Assembly (NCBI GenBank): GCA_937875275.1 | Contig: CALNCC010000004.1 | Span: 1-30,798, forward strand | Length of the DNA: 30,798 bases | Direction: 5' to 3' | Source: an uncultured Dysgonomonas sp. | Lineage (GTDB): Bacteria > Bacteroidota > Bacteroidia > Bacteroidales > Dysgonomonadaceae | Shown: one piece after another, positions 24,895 to 30,798 of the stretch | Position numbering within the stretch: the first letter of the stretch is position 1 | Layout of the letters: every line of letters begins with the position of its first letter | Position numbers and translations under genes: made by a program | The notes under the pieces: model-generated | Databases searched by the model: none | Told to the model about the DNA's origin: nothing | Seen by the model: only the letters and a program-made list of their open reading frames with translations

Positions 24895-26280
24895 TTATTT
24901 TACGATCGAATGTATCCATGCTGAAATGTCGGACAGAACTTCGGGTGAAATCGTTTCTTCGATTTTCCCATATTCTTCTACACTTCCTTTGGTGCAATGC
25001 TGAAACAGGTGGTTGAGGCTCGGGTATTTCTTGATTCTTGCGTTTCGGTTTCCTGCTCTGAGTAAATCTTTCTCCAATCTGTTGAGATTGATGTTTGCAT
25101 CTACTTGAATATCTTTCTCTCCATTGAGTGCCAAAACAGGGCAAGAGGTTTGCTCTACAAATCTTTTAGGATCGAGTTTTATAAAGGAGCGCATCCAGGG
25201 AGTTGTAAAACTCTTAATCGCATTCTCTATATTAGTTGCTGTTACCGAGTGTGTCGGATCGGCCGCTTGTTGTATGTCGGTATAGTGTTTCCTCAAACTA
25301 TCGGCCAACGAAAGGCTGTCTGTCGAGTATTTTACAATATTATAGGCTCTTACGGTTATCGGCTCGCCTTCTTCGAGCCAATGCTCGATATCCATCCCTG
25401 TCGATTCTATCATGGCTCTGTTTTGGTACATCAATATGCTGTCTCCACTGAGAGCCGGTGCGGCTAATGTAACGACAAATGCTAAACTTTTATCTTTTGA
25501 GGCATTGATGAAACAAATTGTTCCACCTTCGCTGTGTCCGATAAGTCCTATTTTCTTATTGTTTATTTCTTTTCTCTTTTTCAGATACTCTACGGCTGCT
25601 GCTGCGTCAGTAGCGAAATCCTCAGTTGTACCGCTTGCGAAATTTCCTTCTGACTGACCAAAGCCTCTGTCATCATATCTCAATACTGCAAAACCGTTAC
25701 GGGTCAGATAATCTGCAATGACAAGAAATGGTTTGTGTTGAACGATTTCTTCGTTCCGGTCTTGCGCCCCGCTGCCGGAGATCAATACTACTGCCGGAAA
25801 TTTAGAGCCTTTCTTCGGATATGTCAATGTGCCGGCAAGCTTGATTCCTGCTTCATTGTTGACGAATGATACATCTTCCGAATTGTATGGATAAGGCGCT
25901 TGTGGTTCCTGAGGGCGGACGTAGCTTATGGTGCCTCTGCCCATATTGAGAGGGATGGAGACGCCTTGTTGGTGGAATGCTCCTTTTATGGAGTCTTGCA
26001 CATATTTTCCTTCATACCGTATTCCGAAATCTTTCTGTTCGAAAACAACGTCTTCGTTGTTCGTGAATGTAACGGTTGATAGTGCTAAACTTTTAGCTCC
26101 CTGATCGGGGCTGTCCATTTTTCCGGTATAAGTTCCCGCTGCCGATTTTTCTATATGGAAGACTAAGCGAAACTCCATATTTCCGAGTTTCAAAGCTCCG
26201 TTCCACGAACCTGCAATGTCTTGTGCAGATAGAAGTAGTGAACAGAATAGTAGCGAGGTGAGAAACAATAATTTTTTCAT
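24895..26280 (-). CDS. Secreted alpha/beta hydrolase (S9/acyl-esterase-like)
   Basis: A 461-residue exported serine hydrolase. The signal peptide (MKKLLFLTSLLFCSLLLSA) ends before Gln20. An N-terminal beta-rich domain (about residues 21-115, with AGSWNGALKLGNMEFRLVFHIE) precedes the alpha/beta-hydrolase domain with LISGSGAQDRNE (oxyanion region), YDDRGFGQSEG, nucleophile Ser250 in GHSEGG, Asp390 in LNGEKDIQV and His424 in SLNHLFQ. Similar proteins in Bacteroidetes are annotated as prolyl oligopeptidase-like or esterases; the substrate is unknown. It starts 16 bp after cysS and is followed 11 bp later by GT2, so these genes are probably cotranscribed. Confidence 0.9.
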   Translation of the reverse strand: MKKLLFLTSLLFCSLLLSAQDIAGSWNGALKLGNMEFRLVFHIEKSAAGTYTGKMDSPDQGAKSLALSTVTFTNNEDVVFEQKDFGIRYEGKYVQDSIKGAFHQQGVSIPLNMGRGTISYVRPQEPQAPYPYNSEDVSFVNNEAGIKLAGTLTYPKKGSKFPAVVLISGSGAQDRNEEIVQHKPFLVIADYLTRNGFAVLRYDDRGFGQSEGNFASGTTEDFATDAAAAVEYLKKRKEINNKKIGLIGHSEGGTICFINASKDKSLAFVVTLAAPALSGDSILMYQNRAMIESTGMDIEHWLEEGEPITVRAYNIVKYSTDSLSLADSLRKHYTDIQQAADPTHSVTATNIENAIKSFTTPWMRSFIKLDPKRFVEQTSCPVLALNGEKDIQVDANINLNRLEKDLLRAGNRNARIKKYPSLNHLFQHCTKGSVEEYGKIEETISPEVLSDISAWIHSIVK

Positions 26281-26296
26281 AAGCTCAAAATATAAT

Positions 26297-27769
26297 CTAT
26301 TTCAACTTCCACTCCGAACCGTCTTTCCCGTCTTTTATTTCAAATCCGGCTTTGGCGAGTTCGTCGCGTATTTGATCCGACGTAGCCCAATCTTTATTTG
26401 CTTTGGCTTTTGCCCTGATGTCCAACAAGAGGTCTATGGCTTTGGAAAAAGACTCATAGTTGCCCGAGTTTCCACCTTTCGTCTGATCTTGTATTCCTAA
26501 AATGGAGAAGAGGAAAAGGTCGAAAACCGCTTTCAATTCGTCTATGTCGTCTTGGGTTAGAGTCGCTTTTGCGTCAGCTGCTGAGTTGATCGTGGTCGCA
26601 GCCTCGAACAGGTGCGATATAACAATTGCCGAATTGAGATCATCGTTCATCGCGTCATAACATTTTTGGCGAAGACCCTTGATGTCGGCGGAAGAACTTG
26701 CAGCCGGACTGATTTTGTCAATCTTGGCGTATGCATCCAATAGTCGGCTCAATCCTTTTTCTGATGCTTGCAGTGCTTCGTTGCTGAAGTCTACTGTGCT
26801 GCGATAGTGTGCTTGCAGTATGAAAAAGCGGATTGTCATAGCTGTGTATGCTTGTGTCAGCAACTTGTGCGAGCCGGTAAAGAACTCTTCTAACGTGATG
26901 AAGTTTCCTAACGATTTGCCCATTTTTTGCCCGCCAACAGTAAGCATATTATTGTGCATCCAATATTTTACAACACGATGTTTTTCGATGGCTGTGTTTT
27001 GAGCAATTTCGCATTCGTGATGAGGGAACATCAGGTCGAGACCTCCTCCGTGTATGTCGAACTCTTGCCCTAAATATTTGATGCTCATTGTCGAACATTC
27101 GATGTGCCATCCGGGAAATCCATCGCTCCACGGCGACGGCCATCTCATGATATGTTCGGGAGATGCTTTTTTCCAGAGGGCGAAGTCTACTTTGCTTCGC
27201 TTTTCGTTTTGTCCGTCAAGATCGCGGGTTGTATTCAGCATTTCTTCGATATTGCGATGCGAGAGAATGCCATAGTCGAAGTCTTGGTTGTATTTCTGTA
27301 CATCGAAGTACACCGAGCCATTGCTTTCGTATGCGTAGCCATTGTCGAGAATCTGTTTGATAGATTCTATCTGTTCGATGATGTGCCCCGAAGCACGAGG
27401 TTCTATGGATGGCGGCAGTACGTTCAGCGAATCCATCGCTTTGTGATAGCGATTGGTATAGTATTGAACAACCTCCATCGGTTCTAATTTGTCTAAGCGT
27501 GCTTTTTTCGCAATTTTATCTTCCCCCTCGTCCGCATCATTTTCGAGATGACCGACGTCGGTTATATTGCGTACATAACGCACCTTATATCCTATATGGT
27601 TGAGGTAACGAAATAGTAAATCGAATGTTATTGCCGGACGGGCATGCCCTAAATGTGGATCGCCATATACTGTAGGACCGCACACATACATGCCGACATG
27701 CGGTGTATGAGCAGGTTCGAAAATTGTTTTTTCCCGAGTAAGGGTATTGTAGATGTATAATTTTTGCAT
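26297..27769 (-). CDS. cysS: Cysteinyl-tRNA synthetase
   Basis: Charges tRNA-Cys with cysteine. The class I enzyme has 490 residues. HIGH corresponds to HLGH (39-42) in GDPHLGHARP and KMSKS to KMGKS (282-286). The zinc that selects cysteine is held by Cys30, Cys225, His250 and Glu254, whose spacing equals that of E. coli Cys28, Cys209, His234 and Glu238. The C-terminal anticodon-binding region ends in WKLK after a region with DELAKAGFEIKDGKDGSEW. A TAnnTTTG box lies 28 bases before the ATG. It heads a run with a hydrolase and two glycosyltransferases on the same strand with gaps of 8-16 bp. Confidence 0.97.
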   Translation of the reverse strand: MQKLYIYNTLTREKTIFEPAHTPHVGMYVCGPTVYGDPHLGHARPAITFDLLFRYLNHIGYKVRYVRNITDVGHLENDADEGEDKIAKKARLDKLEPMEVVQYYTNRYHKAMDSLNVLPPSIEPRASGHIIEQIESIKQILDNGYAYESNGSVYFDVQKYNQDFDYGILSHRNIEEMLNTTRDLDGQNEKRSKVDFALWKKASPEHIMRWPSPWSDGFPGWHIECSTMSIKYLGQEFDIHGGGLDLMFPHHECEIAQNTAIEKHRVVKYWMHNNMLTVGGQKMGKSLGNFITLEEFFTGSHKLLTQAYTAMTIRFFILQAHYRSTVDFSNEALQASEKGLSRLLDAYAKIDKISPAASSSADIKGLRQKCYDAMNDDLNSAIVISHLFEAATTINSAADAKATLTQDDIDELKAVFDLFLFSILGIQDQTKGGNSGNYESFSKAIDLLLDIRAKAKANKDWATSDQIRDELAKAGFEIKDGKDGSEWKLK

Positions 27770-27797
27770 GACAAAGAATCGTTTTCTTACCGAAATA

Positions 27798-27805
27798 CAA
27801 AAATA
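27798..27805 (-). promoter_or_regulatory. -7 promoter element for cysS
   Basis: TATTTTTG on the minus strand, 28 bases before the cysS ATG, matches TAnnTTTG. A -33 TTTG is not present at the usual distance. Confidence 0.45.
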
Positions 27806-27848
27806 CAGTAAAAAGTCTAATTATTAGCAGTCTTTTAGAGAATAGCAA

Positions 27849-28496
27849 TTATTTTTCGAGTAATACTTTGTCAATGAAAGAGTTTACTTCTTTGCCATGT
27901 GTTATAATCATTAAATGATCAGCTCCTTCAACAATATGAGCTTTTGTGATTTGTTTTGCCGGGAATATCTGGTCGTCTGCGCCATGGATGTGATGCAGGT
28001 GCAGGCATTCAAATTTTGGTCGCCAGTTGGTGATTTGGTGTACAGCCCACTTTATGTATAAGGGATTTGTAAACGTCATATATTTTATCTGTAAATCGAT
28101 CGGTAGTTTGTATATTGTTTTGCTGAAAATATCCATGATGAATTTTGTCGCCTCAAAGACGGATGTAGGTACTAATTCGGCAAAACGAGTTTTTTCTGCC
28201 ATTCTGAATAGTTTGGGTATTTCTCTTTCGTTCTTCATGGAAGATATGACGATGTTCTTGGCCGGAGATATCAGGCTGTTCATTTCCTGCATTATGATTG
28301 CCCCGAAAGAATATCCGACAAGAATAAATGGCCTTGATATGTCTATCTTTGCAGCCATCTGTCGGCTGTATTGATGGAGAGATTCTTCTTCATCTATCGG
28401 GCTCAGCCATTCGATGTATTGTTTTTCAAATCCGGTGGGTAATTTAATTCCATCGAAGATGTTGCACCCGTAGCACATTCCCGAAATGAAATACAC
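27849..28496 (-). CDS. Alpha/beta hydrolase family protein, start uncertain
   Basis: A small cytoplasmic-type serine hydrolase of at least 215 residues. The first strand is VYFISGMCYGCNIFDGIKLP, the nucleophile is Ser63 in LVGYSFGAIIMQ, the acid is Asp174 or Asp175 in HIHGADDQIFP, and the base is His194 in VEGADHLMI. The listed start is a GTG directly at the first strand. The frame stays open upstream to 28631 with convincing residues (RLKLKKPTK) but without ATG, GTG or TTG. An ATG at 28542 in another frame would join this one if one base were absent from the A6 run at 28507-28512. Substrate unknown; it lies 94 bp after the 99-residue unknown gene on the same strand. Confidence 0.78.
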   Translation of the reverse strand: MYFISGMCYGCNIFDGIKLPTGFEKQYIEWLSPIDEEESLHQYSRQMAAKIDISRPFILVGYSFGAIIMQEMNSLISPAKNIVISSMKNEREIPKLFRMAEKTRFAELVPTSVFEATKFIMDIFSKTIYKLPIDLQIKYMTFTNPLYIKWAVHQITNWRPKFECLHLHHIHGADDQIFPAKQITKAHIVEGADHLMIITHGKEVNSFIDKVLLEK

Positions 28497-28590
28497 TTTA
28501 GTCGGCTTTTTTAGTTTTAGCCGATATGCCCACTTGTTCCATATGTTTTTGATGAGTCTGATGTGTGAGTGTTTTGTGATTGGACGGTAT

Positions 28591-28890
28591 TTAAATATTA
28601 AATTTCCAGATTTTCTCGATAGGATCGAAAACTATCGTGAACATCTCTACTGAGGGTAGATGGAGATGAGCGTATTTTGTGTTGAGAGATATTCGAGAGC
28701 CTTCTACGTGGGCGACATAGAAATTCCAATCTAAAATCTGGCTATACAGGTCGTTTGTCTTTTTTGTGTCAGTTTTTTTGATAGCCTCATTCAGATTGCT
28801 GACAGCGTCTTTTATATCAGAAGTTTCGTAGGCAGTTGTGATTTTCTGATACGAATCCATATACTTCTTTGATAACATGATCGGATCCAT
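28591..28890 (-). CDS. Hypothetical protein of 99 residues
   Basis: I do not recognise this protein. It has no signal peptide or membrane segment. The N-terminal half (residues 1-60) is probably helical and charged (SKKYMDSYQKITTAYETSDIKDAV then a Lys/Asp/Thr-rich segment); the second half looks beta-rich and contains VEGSRISLNTKYAHLHLPS. The ATG at 28890 is the only reasonable start. Its context, just upstream of an alpha/beta hydrolase, may mean cotranscription. It could be real or lineage-specific; the balanced amino-acid composition favours real. Confidence 0.6.
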   Translation of the reverse strand: MDPIMLSKKYMDSYQKITTAYETSDIKDAVSNLNEAIKKTDTKKTNDLYSQILDWNFYVAHVEGSRISLNTKYAHLHLPSVEMFTIVFDPIEKIWKFNI

Positions 28891-28999
28891 AATAGTGCTT
28901 TTTTAGATTTAATAATCTCTAAATATAATAAAAAGAATGTTATAGTGGAGGAAAATGAAGAAAAAAATGATGTATTGTTCCTTGTTCAAGTCGATCATG

Positions 29000-29038
29000 G
29001 AGTTTAGTTTTTTAGTTCCGCGCTAAACTCAAGAGTTT
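29000..29038. repeat. Three mutually complementary arms in the mnmE divergent spacer
   Basis: GAGTTTAG (29000-29007) is perfectly complementary to CTAAACTC (29023-29030), whose last bases can instead pair with AGTTT (29034-29038). T-rich sequence follows. Two competing hairpins are possible, but the arms are short. Confidence 0.4.
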
Positions 29039-29115
29039 TTATTTCAAAATAACGTTTTTTAGTCTCTAAAATCATATTCTTGAAAAATTTAAACAGTTAC
29101 TAAATAAAAAGAATG

Positions 29116-29123
29116 TACTTTTG
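29116..29123 (+). promoter_or_regulatory. -7 promoter element for mnmE
   Basis: TACTTTTG fits TAnnTTTG. It lies 12 bases before the ATG at 29136 and 24 before the in-frame ATG at 29148, which argues for the second start because the first would leave almost no leader. Confidence 0.5.
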
Positions 29124-29135
29124 AAATAAATTAAA

Positions 29136-30542
29136 ATGGATATAGAAATGCAACATAACAGCATTATAGCGGCTATATCTACGCCTCAGGGTGTGGGTGG
29201 TATAGCTGTTGTAAGATTGTCGGGGGTAGGGTGTATTGCCTTTGTCGATAAATTTTTCCGATCGCCTCGGTCTAAAAGATTAGAGGATCAGTCTGCGAAT
29301 ACCATTCATTTTGGATCTATTGTAGATGGAGATGAGATTGTGGATGAGGTGTTGGTTAGTGTTTTTCATGCTCCTCATTCTTTTACCGGAGAAGAAAGTG
29401 TAGAGGTGGCCTGTCATGGCTCGGTATATATTCAACAGCGCATATTGCGGCTTTTTATTGATAATGGAGCCTCGTTGGCAAGGGCAGGAGAATTTACTCA
29501 ACGGGCATTTGCTAACGGTAAGATGGATTTGGCGCAAGCCGAGTCGGTTGCAGATCTCATAGCTTCTACGTCTGCGGCGACACACCGCTTGGCATTAAAT
29601 CAGTTGCGTGGAGGGGTAAGCTCAAAATTGTCTGTGTTGAGAGAACAGTTGCTCAATTTCACATCGTTAGTCGAACTTGAGCTTGATTTCTCGGAGGAGG
29701 ATGTGGAGTTTGCCAATCGTGATAATCTGAAAGATTTAGCACAAGAGATCGAAAAGCATATTGATGCGCTTGCTGATTCCTTTCAGGTTGGGAATGCTAT
29801 TAAGTCGGGGATACCTGTTGCTATTATTGGGGAAACGAATGCCGGAAAGTCAACGTTGCTGAATGTACTCTTGCAAGAAGAAAAAGCTATCGTCTCCGAT
29901 GTACATGGTACTACGCGCGATGTGATTGAGGATACATTAAGTATAGATGGCATAATGTTTCGTCTGATTGACACAGCCGGAATCCGAGATACGGCAGACG
30001 AAATAGAAATCATCGGCATAGAGCGCACCTTTAAAAAATTAGAGCAAGCGTCAGTCGTTCTTTGGTTAGTTGATGCAACGGCAAACGAAGAGCACATAAG
30101 GGATGTTGCCGAAAAGATATTGCCTCGCATAACAAATCAGAAACTGATATTAGTATTCAATAAAATAGATGTTGTTGGGTGTGGTGTGGTAATGGATCGG
30201 CGTCGTAGCGTGTTGGAAAACGAGATTCCCGATCGGGTATTTATATCTGCTAAATATGAAGAGGGTGTATCGGATTTACGAAACAAACTGATAACGGCAG
30301 CCAATATACCTGAAATAGGAGAACAGGATGTGATTATTACTAATATTCGGCATTATGAGGCTTTGCGAAAAGCACAAAAAGCGATACAACGGGTAAGTGA
30401 AGGTTTGCAGATGGGTATATCGTCAGATTTTCTTTCTCAGGATATCCGCGAGTGTATATATTATCTCGGAGAGATAACTGGACAAATATCGACGGATGAA
30501 ATATTTGGTAATATTTTCGGTAAGTTTTGTATCGGCAAATGA
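29136..30542 (+). CDS. mnmE: tRNA uridine-34 modification GTPase MnmE
   Basis: With MnmG, MnmE installs the carboxymethylaminomethyl group at wobble U34 of certain tRNAs. From the first ATG the protein has 468 residues; an ATG four codons on (29148) fits family starts and the promoter better. The N-terminal tetrahydrofolate-binding domain (to about residue 125) has STPQGVGGIAVVRLSG and the conserved ARAGEFTQRAFANGKMDLAQAE. The inserted G domain has G1 GETNAGKS (232-239), G2 SDVHGTTRD (254-262), G3 DTAG (279-282) and G4 NKID (342-345). The C-terminus ends with the catalytic Cys465 in FGKFCIGK. The gene is monocistronic, with a terminator 43 bp downstream. Confidence 0.97.
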   Translation: MDIEMQHNSIIAAISTPQGVGGIAVVRLSGVGCIAFVDKFFRSPRSKRLEDQSANTIHFGSIVDGDEIVDEVLVSVFHAPHSFTGEESVEVACHGSVYIQQRILRLFIDNGASLARAGEFTQRAFANGKMDLAQAESVADLIASTSAATHRLALNQLRGGVSSKLSVLREQLLNFTSLVELELDFSEEDVEFANRDNLKDLAQEIEKHIDALADSFQVGNAIKSGIPVAIIGETNAGKSTLLNVLLQEEKAIVSDVHGTTRDVIEDTLSIDGIMFRLIDTAGIRDTADEIEIIGIERTFKKLEQASVVLWLVDATANEEHIRDVAEKILPRITNQKLILVFNKIDVVGCGVVMDRRRSVLENEIPDRVFISAKYEEGVSDLRNKLITAANIPEIGEQDVIITNIRHYEALRKAQKAIQRVSEGLQMGISSDFLSQDIRECIYYLGEITGQISTDEIFGNIFGKFCIGK

Positions 30543-30584
30543 TAACTAATCAGATTTGATAGATAATAATTATAATTAATAGTT

Positions 30585-30613
30585 AAGTCGCTATTTTATA
30601 GCGACTTTTTCTT
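30585..30613 (+). terminator. Terminator after mnmE
   Basis: AAGTCGCTAT / ATAGCGACTT is a perfect 10-bp stem with a 3-base loop, followed by TTTCTTTT. It is a textbook rho-independent terminator. Confidence 0.9.
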
Positions 30614-30678
30614 TTATATTTCTACCTTTTAATATTGATGATAATGGATATTGTGGCAATTTTTATGTCTCAATTGTA

Positions 30679-30704
30679 CCGTTTTTGTCAAAATATAAAA
30701 ACGG
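30679..30704. repeat. Inverted repeat in the right-edge spacer
   Basis: CCGTTTTT (30679-30686) and AAAAACGG (30697-30704) are perfect 8-bp arms with a 10-base spacer. No gene is seen after mnmE up to the window end. Confidence 0.4.
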
Positions 30705-30735
30705 CGCAGTTTTTGTTCATAGATTATGTATAATT

Positions 30736-30771
30736 GGAACACTGCGGAACACAGTGAAACATCATGGAACA
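30736..30771 (+). repeat. Four GRAACA motifs at exact 10-bp spacing
   Basis: GGAACA begins at 30736, 30746 and 30766 and GAAACA at 30756, so four copies recur every 10 bp, about one helical turn. The surrounding bases differ, so this is a phased motif rather than a simple tandem duplication. Confidence 0.6.
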
Positions 30772-30798
30772 AAAATAGGGAGAAATAAAGGAGAAATT

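Noticed and set aside
24128..25144. N-terminal extension of 87 residues on the GT2 protein
   Set aside because: It overlaps the hydrolase gene in another frame, is rich in Arg, Gln and Ser with no domain, and the ATG at 24883 begins exactly at the conserved GT2 first strand.
29949..29975. Unusual P-loop context in MnmE (GETNAGKS rather than GxPNVGKS)
   Set aside because: The Gly, Asn, Gly, Lys and Ser essential to the loop are kept and similar variants are usual in Bacteroidales MnmE, so it is not a defect.
1..30798. CRISPR arrays, tRNA or rRNA genes, transposases, prophage genes
   Set aside because: No regularly spaced direct repeats beyond those listed, no cloverleaf or GGTTCGAATCC-like T-arm in the gaps, and no integrase or transposase motif in any frame.

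Overview
The window reads as chromosomal DNA of an anaerobic Bacteroidales bacterium; a Dysgonomonas-like member of the Dysgonomonadaceae is my inference, not proven. The basis is a SusC/SusD pair, several lipoproteins with short lipoboxes, near absence of Shine-Dalgarno sequences, Bacteroidetes-type promoters (TTTG, about 20 bp, TAnnTTTG), and secreted proteins whose predicted mature N-terminus is glutamine. It is mostly housekeeping and ordinary catabolic genes. I see no phage, IS element, CRISPR array, tRNA or rRNA.

Layout. 1-2702 (+): end of an L-rhamnose operon (rhaA C-terminal half, rhaT, rhaD) with a terminator. 2838-6992 (-): a secreted unknown protein overlapping radC, then efp, then an M3 lipoprotein peptidase. 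7107-9997 (+): a compact three-gene unit of small lipoprotein, YhcH/DUF386 protein and a eukaryote-like glycogen branching enzyme. 10091-16248 (-): a SusC/SusD outer-membrane uptake pair, a strong hairpin, then a divergent DAACS-type symporter. 16249-16677 is a 429-bp divergent spacer. 16678-19492 (+): a secreted WG-repeat protein and a TauE/SafE exporter overlapping a DUF1634 partner. 19541-27769 (-): a putative glutaminyl cyclase lipoprotein with sufE; gyrB with its own promoter; and a run of cysS, secreted alpha/beta hydrolase, GT2 and GT8. 27849-28890 (-): a second alpha/beta hydrolase with an unclear start and a 99-residue unknown. 29136-30542 (+): mnmE, terminator, then a short AT-rich tail holding 10-bp-phased repeats.

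How the parts relate. The rhamnose genes form one pathway (import, isomerisation, aldol cleavage). SusC/SusD form an outer-membrane importer of unknown ligand, with no glycoside hydrolase or regulator beside it. The putative glutaminyl cyclase would act on the periplasmic side, and all four non-lipoprotein secreted proteins with a clear signal peptide here (SusC, WG-repeat protein, alpha/beta hydrolase, radC partner) have Gln at the predicted +1 position, so the window holds both the enzyme and candidate substrates of the known Bacteroidetes 'Q-rule'.

I did not find a clear undescribed multi-gene system. The observations most worth checking are a DAACS transporter lacking hallmark binding residues, a tandem repeat in the gyrB leader, four phased GRAACA repeats at the right edge, and the hydrolase whose start is obscured next to an A6 run.
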